Positions 6,790 through 14,734 are shown, numbered from the stretch's first letter. The stretch is DNA of 29,849 nt from Sedimentisphaera sp050251615 (GCA_050251615.1 JBFWMM010000034.1:1-29849), one strand, 5' to 3'. The notes: generated by a model from the sequence alone, not told the origin. Made by a program: numbers and translations.

Positions 6790-8511
6790 ATGGCCGATAA
6801 GAAATATTTGATGATAGACGGACGCCGCGTACAGATCGGCAACGAGAGAAACCTGCTCGAAATGATTCGTGGCGCCGGAATCGACCTGCCCACATTCTGC
6901 TACCATTCGGAGCTGAGCATCTATGGGGCTTGCAGGCTCTGCGTTGTGGATATTGACGGGATGGGTGTGATAACGAGCTGCAGCACAACCCCTCGAGAGG
7001 GGATGGTCGTTCGCACGAACACCGAGGAGCTGCGCGAGATGAGAAAGGTTTATCTCAAGCTCCTGCTTGCCAATCACCACCAGAAATGTACAACCTGCTC
7101 CAAGAGCAGCAGCTGCCGCCTGCAAGACCTCACAAACAGGCTCGGCATCCGCGAAATACCTTTCGCCGAAGAGTACAAGCCCAAGCCAATCGATTGCAGC
7201 AGCCCCTCGCTCATCCGCGACCCGAACAAGTGCGTCCTCTGCGGAGACTGTGTGAGAGCCTGCGAAGAGATTCAGGGCATCGGTGCGATTGATTTTGTGA
7301 ATCGTGGCGCTGATACGATTGTGGCTCCGGCGTTTATGAAGAATCTTGATGCGGTTGAGTGCGTTTACTGCGGTCTTTGTTCGAGCGTCTGCCCGACAGG
7401 CGCCATTACGCCCAAGTTCGAGACTGAAAAGGTCTGGAAGGCTCTCAACGACCCCAAACGCAAGACAGCCGTGCAGGTAGCTCCGGCGGTTCGCGTGGCA
7501 ATCGGCGAGATGTTCGGCCTTGAAGCCGGTACCGTTTCAACGGGCAAGCTGGTTGCCGCGCTTAAGCTTCTCGGCTTCGACCAGGTCTATGATACGTCCT
7601 TTGCCGCCGATATGACTATCCTCGAAGAGGTAACAGAGTTTATCGACCGCAAGACAAAGGGCGAAAATCTGCCCCTGTTCACATCTTGCTGCCCCGCGTG
7701 GGTGAAGTATGCAGAGGAGTTCTACCCGGAGCTGCTTGGAAATCTGTCATCCTGCAAGAGCCCGCAACAGATGTTTGGCGCGGTTGCAAGGAAGGTGCTT
7801 CCGGAAGAGATGAAGGTTGCAAACGAAGAGCTTTACCTCGTTTCGATTATGCCCTGTACCGCGAAGAAATTCGAGGCGCAGCGTGAGGAATTCGCGACCG
7901 ATGGCCACAGGGATGTTGATACCGTCCTGACGACTCAGGAATTCGGCATGATGATCAAGGAAGCCGGCATCGATTTCAGCCGGCTTACCCCCGAATCGCT
8001 CGATATGCCCATGGGCTTTAAGACGGGCGCCGGGGTGATCTTCGGCGTAACCGGCGGCGTAAGCGAGGCGGCTCTGCGCTTTGCGGCGGAGAAGCTCAGC
8101 GGCGAAAAGCTCACCGTTGTTGACTTCCACGAGGTGCGCGGCAACGATGATATGCGCGTCTTTGAAACTGAAGCCGGCGGCATCAAGCTCAAGCTTGCCG
8201 TTGTGCATGGCCTTGCCAACGCGCGCGAAATCTGCGAGCAGGCAAAAGCCGGCACTTGCGATTATGATTTTGTGGAAGTGATGAGCTGCCCGGGCGGCTG
8301 TATTGCGGGAGCCGGCCAGCCGGTGAGCAGGGATTACGACTACAAGCTCAAGCGCCAGAAGGGGCTTTATGTCAACGATAAACAGCTCCAGCTACACAAA
8401 TCGCAGGATAATCCCTACTTGAAGCAGTGCTACGCTGATTCCCTCGGCGGCGAGCCTGGAAGCCACGAAGCGCACAAAATCCTTCATACGGAGTATAAAT
8501 CAAGGCAGTAA
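6790..8511 (+). CDS. hydA: [FeFe]-hydrogenase catalytic subunit HydA
   Basis: Catalytic subunit (573 aa) that interconverts H2 with protons and electrons at the H-cluster. Domains: a [2Fe-2S] ferredoxin (C37, C48, C51, C64); a His-ligated [4Fe-4S] site (H97, C100, C103, C109); two [4Fe-4S] motifs (C148-C158, C191-C201); the H-cluster motifs TSCCPAW (C300 proton relay, C301 ligand), MPCTAKK (C356) and a third loop with C500 and C504; then a C-terminal small-subunit-like tail. All catalytic residues are present, unlike the sensory paralogue upstream. I chose ATG 6790, two bases after the hydB stop with GGAG upstream; an in-frame ATG at 6730 lies inside hydB. The maturases HydE, HydF and HydG needed for the H-cluster are not in this window. 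Confidence 0.96.
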   Translation: MADKKYLMIDGRRVQIGNERNLLEMIRGAGIDLPTFCYHSELSIYGACRLCVVDIDGMGVITSCSTTPREGMVVRTNTEELREMRKVYLKLLLANHHQKCTTCSKSSSCRLQDLTNRLGIREIPFAEEYKPKPIDCSSPSLIRDPNKCVLCGDCVRACEEIQGIGAIDFVNRGADTIVAPAFMKNLDAVECVYCGLCSSVCPTGAITPKFETEKVWKALNDPKRKTAVQVAPAVRVAIGEMFGLEAGTVSTGKLVAALKLLGFDQVYDTSFAADMTILEEVTEFIDRKTKGENLPLFTSCCPAWVKYAEEFYPELLGNLSSCKSPQQMFGAVARKVLPEEMKVANEELYLVSIMPCTAKKFEAQREEFATDGHRDVDTVLTTQEFGMMIKEAGIDFSRLTPESLDMPMGFKTGAGVIFGVTGGVSEAALRFAAEKLSGEKLTVVDFHEVRGNDDMRVFETEAGGIKLKLAVVHGLANAREICEQAKAGTCDYDFVEVMSCPGGCIAGAGQPVSRDYDYKLKRQKGLYVNDKQLQLHKSQDNPYLKQCYADSLGGEPGSHEAHKILHTEYKSRQ

Positions 8512-8780
8512 TGCCTGAAAGGGATAAAATGGCCGAAGAAAAAACAACGATAACGGTATGCGTGGGGGTGCGTTGCAGCTCGATGGACTCGAAAGCCATC
8601 CTGCATGACATTGAGCATTATATCATCGAGAATAAACTCGAAGACAAGCTCACGCTCACTGTTCGTAATTGCTTCGGACAGTGCGGCGGCGCGCCGAACG
8701 TGAAAGTGGGGGGTAAGCTTCTTGGCAACTGCTCATCGCAAAGCGTGATAACGGAAATCGAGAAGGCGCTCGCCTTGTAG
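8511..8780 (+). CDS. Second small thioredoxin-like [2Fe-2S] protein of the hyd operon
   Basis: An 83-89-aa [2Fe-2S] thioredoxin-fold protein similar in size and spacing to the one at 1147-1389. Counted from the internal ATG at 8529, the ligands are C11, C16, C48 and C52 (C-x4-C and C-x3-C). Two starts are plausible. ATG 8511 overlaps the hydA stop (TAATG) and has AAGG upstream. ATG 8529 follows AAAGGGAT and gives an N-terminus that aligns better with the sibling. It is the last gene before the operon terminator and is likely an accessory electron carrier for HydABC or the sensory hydrogenase. The role is inferred from position only. Confidence 0.85.
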   Translation: MPERDKMAEEKTTITVCVGVRCSSMDSKAILHDIEHYIIENKLEDKLTLTVRNCFGQCGGAPNVKVGGKLLGNCSSQSVITEIEKALAL

Positions 8781-8818
8781 CTGATTTTCCTGCCGTAAAA
8801 CATATTTCCGCCTTACCA

Positions 8819-8876
8819 GGGGGCTTTTGAATCCGCCGACAGAGAGCAAACCGGCGGCCGATGAAGCCCCTTTTTT
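8819..8876 (+). terminator. Intrinsic terminator of the rex-hyd operon
   Basis: The outer stem GGGGCTT (8820-8826) pairs with AAGCCCC (8864-8870). An inner stem CCGCCG (8833-8838) pairs with CGGCGG (8852-8857). Six T residues follow at once. It lies 38 nt after the last stop codon. Confidence 0.85.
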
Positions 8877-8921
8877 ATTTATTTACCCCGCCCGAAATGG
8901 TAGCGTAAGCCCTACTTAATA

Positions 8922-9051
8922 CCGGTGAATTCAAACGCCGGTAGAGACGCAAGATTTTGCGTCCCTACAATTTCGGGGCGCTTGTGCGCCTCCGCTGTTG
9001 CGCGAGCAGGCATTCTATTCAATTGAGGATCATTCCACGCACGAACGGCTC
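8922..9051. repeat. Composite interspersed repeat, copy A
   Basis: The 324-bp gap between the hyd and rnf operons holds, after the terminator, a chain of modules. They are CCGGTGAATTCAAAC (8922-8936), the near-palindrome GTAGAGACGCAAG...CTAC (8941-8968), TTTCGGGGCGCTTG followed by GCGCCTCCGCTG, and a final segment from CGCGAGCAGG to ACGAACGGCTC (9051). The same modules recur at 17391-17831, and the central one at 25163-25227. No coding gene is seen. Confidence 0.8.
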
Positions 9052-9066
9052 AGACTAAATCGGCCC

Positions 9067-9095
9067 AAAAAAAGAGACGCGAAATTTCGCGTCTC
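9067..9095 (-). terminator. Intrinsic terminator of the rnf operon, built on a GAGACGC palindrome
   Basis: A perfect 22-nt palindrome beginning GAGACGCGAAA (9074-9095) lies 9 nt after the rnfB stop. On the minus strand it is followed immediately by seven T residues (9067-9073), which makes a good intrinsic terminator. It shares its outer GAGACGC/GCGTCTC arms with the interspersed palindromes at 8941, 17388 and 17622. Confidence 0.75.
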
Positions 9096-9104
9096 CTGCT
9101 GGTA

Positions 9105-9947
9105 TCATGCGTTATTTCTGCCGCGTTTGAGTATAACTTTTACGGGGCATTTCTCTGCGGCCTTCGCGGCGTTTTCGTCATCTGCGTACTTGTCGTAGTC
9201 TATCACGGCGACATTCCCGTCCATCTCGAACATATCGCTCATCTTCGTGCATATCTTGCACGCGATACAGCCCACCTTACAGCGGCCACGTGCCTCTTTG
9301 CCCATCTCCTGGCTCTTGCACGCCACCACATAGATGTCGTCATCCTTGAAGGGCATCATCTGAATCAGTTCCCGCGGGCAGGCCCTCACGCATGCCGTGC
9401 AGCCGGTGCATTTGTCGTAATCGATTGTAGCGAGTCCGTCCACAATCTTAATCGCATCAAATTCGCACGCTTTGACGCAGTCGCCGAAGTCGAGGCAGCC
9501 ATACTTGCAAGCCTGCGCGTTCGGCAGGAGGTTTGCGGCGGTGCAGCTGATGATGCCGGTGTATTCGGCGTAGTACACCTTATCCTCGATATGCGCGCGG
9601 CAGCGTACGACAGGTCGCATGGGCGCATCGCCGCCTCCGCTGACGTTCATGCAGAGGATCTCCGCGATCTTCTCGCTTACGTCTTTTCCGCCCGGGGCGC
9701 ATTTGCCGATCAGCTCGGGATTCTCCATAACGGCCTTTGCATAAGCACTGCAACCTGCGCATCCGCAAGCGCCGCAGTCAACACCCGGCAAGACGTCTGC
9801 GATAGCCTCGATTTTCGGGTCCACTTCCACCTTCAGTTTTATGCTCGCGATGAGCAGAATCAGAGCGAACGCGCTACCGAGCCCGAGCATTACCAGCGCT
9901 GCGGGAGCCATCGTCTGTACTGTTTCCATAAAAGTTGCAATAATCAT
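9105..9947 (-). CDS. rnfB: Rnf complex subunit RnfB (iron-sulfur entry subunit)
   Basis: RnfB takes electrons from reduced ferredoxin and passes them into the membrane-bound Rnf complex, which couples ferredoxin:NAD+ oxidoreduction to ion transport. The 280-aa protein has one N-terminal membrane helix (about 15-36). A CGACGCAGC [4Fe-4S] domain follows (C58, C61, C66, C83), then several ferredoxin-type cysteine motifs in the second half, including CTGCTACVRACP and CKVGCIACKIC. It is the last gene of rnfCDGEAB, 28 nt after rnfA. The residue-1 start has only a weak ribosome-binding site, but the next ATG (residue 7) has none. Confidence 0.95.
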   Translation of the reverse strand: MIIATFMETVQTMAPAALVMLGLGSAFALILLIASIKLKVEVDPKIEAIADVLPGVDCGACGCAGCSAYAKAVMENPELIGKCAPGGKDVSEKIAEILCMNVSGGGDAPMRPVVRCRAHIEDKVYYAEYTGIISCTAANLLPNAQACKYGCLDFGDCVKACEFDAIKIVDGLATIDYDKCTGCTACVRACPRELIQMMPFKDDDIYVVACKSQEMGKEARGRCKVGCIACKICTKMSDMFEMDGNVAVIDYDKYADDENAAKAAEKCPVKVILKRGRNNA

Positions 9948-9975
9948 ATTTGCTTGTCTTTCTCGCCAGATTTTC

Positions 9976-10566
9976 TTACTTTATCATCCCGCTGAAGCCC
10001 ATAAACGCCAGCGAAAGGATGCCGGCTGTAATGAGCGTGATTGGTGCGCCGCGAAGAGCCGCGGGCACATCCGCGAGGTCGAGGTTTTCTCTGATGCCGG
10101 CCATAATGCAGATTGCCATCGTGAAACCGATACCTGCGCCGAAGCTCAGCACAACCGCCGTGAGGAAGCTTTTGACTTCCCACAGATTCAAAAACAGGCA
10201 CAGACCCAGAATCGCGCAGTTTGTCGTGATGAGGGCGAGGAAGATACCGAAACTCTCGTACAGGGCAGGAAAAAACTTCCTTACGTACATCTCAACCAGC
10301 TGCACGGCCCCCGCGATAACGAGAATGAAGCATACGTACTGCATCACTTCAATGTGGAATCGTTGCAGGATGAGGTTGTCGATGAGCCAGGTGAGTATGC
10401 CGCTGAGCGTTACGACGAACGTTACCGCCATGCCCATGCCGAATGCCATATCCAGCCTGCCGGAAACGCCCAGATACGGGCAGATGCCGAGAAATTTGCT
10501 GAATACGAGATTGTTTACAATTACAATCGAGAGAAAACTAAGGAGCAGTGTGTTAAGCAGTTCCAT
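9976..10566 (-). CDS. rnfA: Rnf complex membrane subunit RnfA
   Basis: Integral membrane subunit (196 aa, normal length) with about six hydrophobic helices. The RnfA/NqrE signatures NNLVFSKFLGICP near the N-terminus and TTNCAILG in the middle are present; the conserved cysteines there bind an iron-sulfur cluster shared with RnfE in known structures. It lies 8 nt after rnfE and 28 nt before rnfB in one minus-strand operon. Distinguished from RnfE by its N-terminal sequence and size. Confidence 0.95.
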   Translation of the reverse strand: MELLNTLLLSFLSIVIVNNLVFSKFLGICPYLGVSGRLDMAFGMGMAVTFVVTLSGILTWLIDNLILQRFHIEVMQYVCFILVIAGAVQLVEMYVRKFFPALYESFGIFLALITTNCAILGLCLFLNLWEVKSFLTAVVLSFGAGIGFTMAICIMAGIRENLDLADVPAALRGAPITLITAGILSLAFMGFSGMIK

Positions 10567-10574
10567 TATTCACC

Positions 10575-11180
10575 TCAGGCTTTCTTTCTGTTGATGATTT
10601 TTACTACGCCGAGGATGAGACCCAGCGTTACGAACGCGCCTACGGGCAGAGCGAAGCCGAATATCTTCAGCGAGCTTGCCGGAAGTATGGGGCTTCCGAG
10701 GATGGCGCCGTAGCTTAGAAGCTCACGGATCGCGCCAAGCAGGGCGAGGGCAAGCGTGAATCCGATGCCCATCCCGAGGGCGTCGATTATAGCCACGCCC
10801 ACATTGTTTTTGCTCGCGCAGGCCTCCGCGCGACCGATGATAATGCAGTTTACGATAATCAGCGGGATGTAGGGTCCGAGCTTTGCGCTCATCTCCGGCA
10901 GGTACGCCTTGAGAATCAAGTCCACAATTGTTACGAACGTTGCGATGGTCAGCGTGAACATCAAGATGCGCACGTGTGGTTTGAGCAGGTTTCGCATCAG
11001 GCTCACAACGACATTCGAGCATAGAAGAACGAACGTCGCGCTGAGACCCATAGTGAGCGCCGAGGCCACATCGCCTGTTACCGCGAGCGTTGGGCACATG
11101 CCAAGCATGAGCACGAGAACGGGATTTTCTTTCCAGAGTCCGTTTGTAAATACGGCTCCGATGCCTTTCTTATTACTCAT
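10575..11180 (-). CDS. rnfE: Rnf complex membrane subunit RnfE
   Basis: Integral membrane subunit of 201 aa, paralogous to RnfA and NqrD. It starts with the typical NGLWKENPVLVLMLGMCPTL region and has the second conserved motif IIVNCIIIGRAEA, whose cysteine pairs with that of RnfA around a shared cluster. About six membrane helices. Its ATG overlaps the rnfG stop by 4 nt, so the two are translationally coupled. Assignment to RnfE rather than NqrD rests on the complete rnfCDGEAB gene order. Confidence 0.94.
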   Translation of the reverse strand: MSNKKGIGAVFTNGLWKENPVLVLMLGMCPTLAVTGDVASALTMGLSATFVLLCSNVVVSLMRNLLKPHVRILMFTLTIATFVTIVDLILKAYLPEMSAKLGPYIPLIIVNCIIIGRAEACASKNNVGVAIIDALGMGIGFTLALALLGAIRELLSYGAILGSPILPASSLKIFGFALPVGAFVTLGLILGVVKIINRKKA

Positions 11181-11788
11181 TTCAGCAGTCCTTTCCCTGC
11201 GAGGTACTCTTTCACGCCGGCGGTGTAGCAGTTGAAGATGTCGAGCACGGCTCTGCTACTGATTGTCGCGCCGCTGATTGCCACGATTTCGCCGTCAATT
11301 ACGGATGCATCGCCGAGCTTTGAGAGCTTGAGCTTCACAGCCGGCGCGCCTTTGTACTGGTCCTGATAGAACGGCAGTTTGATTTTGTCGCCGAAGCCGG
11401 CTGTTTCATTGCTGAACAGCACATCATAGCCGAGAATCTTCTCGCACTTTCCATCCATGGCGATGAGCAGTCGGATTTTGTCTGCGTAGCCCGCGCCTAC
11501 GGTCGTAAACGCCCAGCCGACAGTCTCGCCGCCTTTGGTTGCCTTGTAGAGATTCATTGGCTCTTTGGCGAAGGGAACAGGTTCTTTTTCCGCTATCACT
11601 TCAAAGCCGTCGGCGTCTGTGATGAGTGTCTTGAGAGAAGCGTTGAGCTTATCGACGGCGTTCCGGTCAATTTTAGGCTGGAGGGCCGCCTGAACTCCCG
11701 CGAGCAGCAGACCGAACACAACCGCACTGACAATCAGAAGCCAGCTTTCCTTCCAGAAGTTGAGTTTTGTCTTTGCATTATTTTCCAT
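11177..11788 (-). CDS. rnfG: Rnf complex FMN-binding subunit RnfG
   Basis: RnfG carries a covalently bound FMN on the outer face of the membrane. The 203-aa protein has one N-terminal membrane helix (about 15-33) and an FMN-binding domain ending in the flavinylation motif ISGATISS. The acceptor would be Thr175. The flavin transferase ApbE that attaches FMN is not encoded in the window. It overlaps rnfD by 11 nt upstream and rnfE by 4 nt downstream, indicating tight coupling. Confidence 0.94.
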   Translation of the reverse strand: MENNAKTKLNFWKESWLLIVSAVVFGLLLAGVQAALQPKIDRNAVDKLNASLKTLITDADGFEVIAEKEPVPFAKEPMNLYKATKGGETVGWAFTTVGAGYADKIRLLIAMDGKCEKILGYDVLFSNETAGFGDKIKLPFYQDQYKGAPAVKLKLSKLGDASVIDGEIVAISGATISSRAVLDIFNCYTAGVKEYLAGKGLLK

Positions 11789-12863
11789 TCGGGAAACCTC
11801 CTATCGGCTTTGATACGCAAACCCTGTCGATAAGCGGGCTCAGCGCGTTCATAATGAGGATTGCGAACATTACGCCCTCGGGGAATGCGCCGAACATTCT
11901 GATGAGTACGATTAGCAGGCCCACGCCGCAGCCGAACACAATCATTCCCGTTCTGGTCATCGGGCTGGAGACGGGGTCTGTCGCGATGAAGAACGCGCAC
12001 ATCATAATGCCTCCCGAGACTATGTGCAGAAGCGGGTTGGCGAAGGCTTCGCTGTCAACGGCAAATGCGATTTCCGCGAAGATGAACGCCGAGCCCAGCA
12101 CGGCCACCGGCACATGCCAGGTGATTGTGCGGCGAACGAGCAGGTATATGCCGCCGATGAGCAGGGCGAGTGCGTTTGTTTCGCCGAGCGAGCCGGCTGT
12201 GTTGCCGAGGAGCGCGAAGCGAAGCTGGCTGTTGGGATACTCCGCCTTGACTATGTCGGCGGCTTCAGTTGCGCTACGGCTCTTGATTGCCTTCTTAACC
12301 CACGAAAGAGGGGTAGCCTGCGTTACCGCGTCTATCTCAACGCTTCCGGCTTCGATGTCTGCCGCCTGCATAAAATCAGCGCTGATCTGAGTTTTGGGGC
12401 TGAGGGTAGGCATTTCAGGGTTGAGCTGAGCGGGGAGTTGCCAGGTGGCCATGCTCATGCCAAAGCTCACCATCAGAAAGGCTCTTGCTCCCATGGCGGG
12501 ATTGAAGATGTTGTTGCCGAGGCCGCCGAACGCCATCTTGCATATACCTATCGCAAAAAAGCTGCCGACGATTGCCATCGAAACAGGCAGCTTTGGCGGC
12601 AGAGAGAGGGCCAGTATTACGGCCGTTACCACGGCGCTGAGGTCGCCGGCACTTTGCTTGCGTTTTAGCATCAGGTTGCACAATGCCTCGCACGCAAGGC
12701 ACGAGACAATGCAGGTCAGCAGGAGTATTACCGCGTTCAAGCGGAAATGATAGACCGACGCGATTATCGCCGGCGTGAGACCAATCAGCACATCCCCCAT
12801 CACGCCTCTCGTGGAGAGAGGCGCGCTGATGTGCGGTCCGGGTGAAATCTTTAGTTGATTCAT
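11778..12863 (-). CDS. rnfD: Rnf complex membrane subunit RnfD
   Basis: Large integral membrane subunit (361 aa), homologous to NqrB, with about nine or ten helices. It begins with the usual SPGPHISAPLSTRGVMGDV region. The covalent FMN site is readable as DAVTQATPLS with Thr184 as predicted acceptor, matching the known position in other RnfD proteins. It lies 26 nt after rnfC and overlaps rnfG by 11 nt. RnfD is thought to take part in ion translocation; the coupling ion (Na+ or H+) cannot be told from this sequence by eye. Confidence 0.95.
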   Translation of the reverse strand: MNQLKISPGPHISAPLSTRGVMGDVLIGLTPAIIASVYHFRLNAVILLLTCIVSCLACEALCNLMLKRKQSAGDLSAVVTAVILALSLPPKLPVSMAIVGSFFAIGICKMAFGGLGNNIFNPAMGARAFLMVSFGMSMATWQLPAQLNPEMPTLSPKTQISADFMQAADIEAGSVEIDAVTQATPLSWVKKAIKSRSATEAADIVKAEYPNSQLRFALLGNTAGSLGETNALALLIGGIYLLVRRTITWHVPVAVLGSAFIFAEIAFAVDSEAFANPLLHIVSGGIMMCAFFIATDPVSSPMTRTGMIVFGCGVGLLIVLIRMFGAFPEGVMFAILIMNALSPLIDRVCVSKPIGGFPNGK

Positions 12864-12889
12864 TGTTTATCCTGAATTGTTTTGCCTTC

Positions 12890-14239
12890 TCAGGCTTTTT
12901 TTTGCTGCTTTGCTCTGGCGATTCTGATTTTGCCGGTCTTAATGTAGCCTGCAAGCTCGATATTCGCCGGGCACACATAACTGCAACAACCGCATTCCAT
13001 GCATGCCGAGATATTGTTTGCCTCTGCCAGGTCGAGTTTGTCCGCCTTGACGCAATGGGCGATTTTCGTCGGGTTGAGCCGTTCGGGGCAAACCGTCAGG
13101 CATCTTGAACATCTGATGCAGGAGGTCTGCCGGCCGAGGAATTTGGCCATGCCGATTTCTTTCCTCGTGAGGCACAGAACGCTACCGGTGGTTTTGGTTA
13201 TGGGCATGGAGAGCTCGCCGATGCTGAAGCCCATCATAGGCCCGCCCAGAACCACTTTAACCGTGTCGCCGGTGAGACCGCCGCAGAAATCAATCAAAGC
13301 CGATACGGGCGTCCCCACCGGTACATACAGGTTTGCGGGCTTTTTGATGCCGAGCCCTGTTACGGTAACCACGCGGTGCGTCAGCGGCTTCTTCTCGATA
13401 ACCGCTTCGGCTGTCGCCGCGGCCGTGGCCACATTGCACACGAGCACGCCGATCATCGGCGGAATCTTGCCCGTCGGCACGACAACTCCCAGCACGGCGT
13501 TTATAAGCTGGCGCTCGCCACCCTGAGGATACTTCGTTTTTACCGAGACGACTGTAATGTCATCGCAGTCTGCCAGCTCGTCAGTAAGCAGTTTGATCGC
13601 TTCGGGCTTGTTCTCTTCGATGCCGATGTAGCACGTCCTGCACTGTGAAGCCTTCTTGATCAGCCTAACGCCCGCAATGAACTGCTTTGTCCACTCCAAC
13701 ATAACGCGGTAATCGCACGTGATATATGGCTCGCACTCGCATGCGTTTACGATCATCGTCTCCTTGGGCATCTGTGGATTCGGCCCCACCTTCACATTCG
13801 TCGGGAAGCCCGCTCCGCCCATGCCTACGATTCCGCATTCCTTGATAGCCGCGAGGATTTCGGCGTCACTGTACGTTTCGATGTCGAAATCTGCGTAGAT
13901 ACTCTGCTGAGGCTGCGCTTTAACGGCGCTCCCTTCGGCAACATCAATGATGACCGCCTGAACTCGTCCGAGAACGGGGTGAGACCAGAGACATACATCC
14001 TTTACGATGCCGTTAACGGGAGAATGAATCTTCGCCGAGACAAACGCCTCGCTTGCGCCGATGACCTCACCTGCCTTCACTTCCTGTCTTTTGGAGACCG
14101 TCGGCAGGCAGATTGCGCCGATATGCTGGCTCATCAGCATGGCAATCTGTGCGGGGTTCCCAAACGGGGCAATGGAAATGTGCTCGGTGAGCTCTTTGCC
14201 CTCATGCGGGTGTACGCCACCCTTAAAAGTATTTTTCAC
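12890..14239 (-). CDS. rnfC: Rnf complex NADH-binding subunit RnfC
   Basis: Peripheral subunit (449 aa) carrying the NAD(H) and FMN site. Residues 141-150 read GGAGFPTNVK, the NuoF-like nucleotide loop. A central SLBB-type region follows, and two ferredoxin-like [4Fe-4S] motifs end the protein (C374-C384 and C413-C423). The start codon is GTG, supported by AAGGTG 7 nt upstream. It is the first of the six rnf genes and lies 69 nt after a small cysteine-rich membrane protein gene. An inverted repeat in that gap (14255-14270) may regulate it. Confidence 0.95.
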   Translation of the reverse strand: MKNTFKGGVHPHEGKELTEHISIAPFGNPAQIAMLMSQHIGAICLPTVSKRQEVKAGEVIGASEAFVSAKIHSPVNGIVKDVCLWSHPVLGRVQAVIIDVAEGSAVKAQPQQSIYADFDIETYSDAEILAAIKECGIVGMGGAGFPTNVKVGPNPQMPKETMIVNACECEPYITCDYRVMLEWTKQFIAGVRLIKKASQCRTCYIGIEENKPEAIKLLTDELADCDDITVVSVKTKYPQGGERQLINAVLGVVVPTGKIPPMIGVLVCNVATAAATAEAVIEKKPLTHRVVTVTGLGIKKPANLYVPVGTPVSALIDFCGGLTGDTVKVVLGGPMMGFSIGELSMPITKTTGSVLCLTRKEIGMAKFLGRQTSCIRCSRCLTVCPERLNPTKIAHCVKADKLDLAEANNISACMECGCCSYVCPANIELAGYIKTGKIRIARAKQQKKA

Positions 14240-14254
14240 TTTCAGACACCTTAA

Positions 14255-14270
14255 AATTAGCTGGCTAATT
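14255..14270. promoter_or_regulatory. Perfect inverted repeat upstream of rnfC
   Basis: AATTAGC, two bases, then GCTAATT forms a 16-nt palindromic element 15 nt upstream of the rnfC GTG start. It is AT-rich and operator-like rather than terminator-like, since no T run follows. Its binding factor is unknown. Confidence 0.35.
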
Positions 14271-14308
14271 ACTTTCGTTTGTTTTGATTATGGCAATTTG
14301 CCGCGCTT

Positions 14309-14587
14309 TCAGCAGTTGCGATTTTTTCGGCGGAAAAAGAAAAATCTCGCCGCACCTGTGAGGGTTGCCGAGATTATCACCGATAAAACTGCCGCAACGG
14401 CGCTGAAGCCGTCATTTTCCATAAAGCTGCTCAAGACGGAATACGATACAATGAAACTCAGTATGGGTATAAGGAAAGCTACCACTACCTTACCCAGCAC
14501 CGGCTCGCAGTCAGAATGACCGAGCCTTCTGTAAACATCGCCGCATCTCTCGGATTGCGGACAGTTCGCACAATCATTGTCTTTCAT
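14309..14587 (-). CDS. Small cysteine-rich two-helix membrane protein heading the rnf operon
   Basis: I do not recognise a named family. The 92-aa protein starts with a short hydrophilic region carrying four cysteines within the first 27 residues (CANC, then C, then C) and continues with two hydrophobic helices and a basic tail (FFFFRRKNR). A longer reading to ATG 14626 is less likely: that start lies upstream of the predicted transcription start and lacks a ribosome-binding site. It precedes rnfC on the same strand with a clear promoter, so it belongs to the rnf transcription unit. By analogy with NqrM, a small cysteine-bearing membrane protein needed to mature Na+-NQR, it could help insert the RnfA/RnfE iron-sulfur centre; this is speculation. 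Confidence 0.7.
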   Translation of the reverse strand: MKDNDCANCPQSERCGDVYRRLGHSDCEPVLGKVVVAFLIPILSFIVSYSVLSSFMENDGFSAVAAVLSVIISATLTGAARFFFFRRKNRNC

Positions 14588-14615
14588 ATTATCGCCCTGT
14601 GCCGTAAATCCCACA

Positions 14616-14643
14616 TTTATACACAAACATCGAAATAATTCAA
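14616..14643 (-). promoter_or_regulatory. Promoter of the rnf operon
   Basis: On the minus strand a -35 box TTGAAT (14638-14643), a 16-nt spacer and a -10 box TATAAA (14616-14621) predict a transcript starting near 14609. The leader before the ATG at 14587 would be only about 20 nt. This supports the shorter start for the small membrane protein. Confidence 0.6.
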
Positions 14644-14734
14644 CTGCGGCGCGGGTTTTGAAGCGTCTTTTTAGCGCTTTGGCAGTAAATTTCGGGCATT
14701 ATGTCGCTTGGCCGCCTTAAACGGTCAACAAATC

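Noticed and set aside
5858..6988. Long minus-strand open frame (376 codons) across hydB and hydA
   Set aside because: It lies opposite hydB and hydA, whose iron-sulfur and flavin motifs are intact. Its own translation has no recognisable domain and looks like a mirror of a GC-rich gene.
9841..10713. Plus-strand open frame of 290 codons opposite rnfB, rnfA and rnfE
   Set aside because: It is antisense to three confidently identified membrane subunits and has no domain or ribosome-binding site.
14588..14626. Upstream start for the small cysteine-rich membrane protein
   Set aside because: The predicted -10 box (14616-14621) lies within this extension, so the longer start would not be on the transcript, and no ribosome-binding site precedes it.
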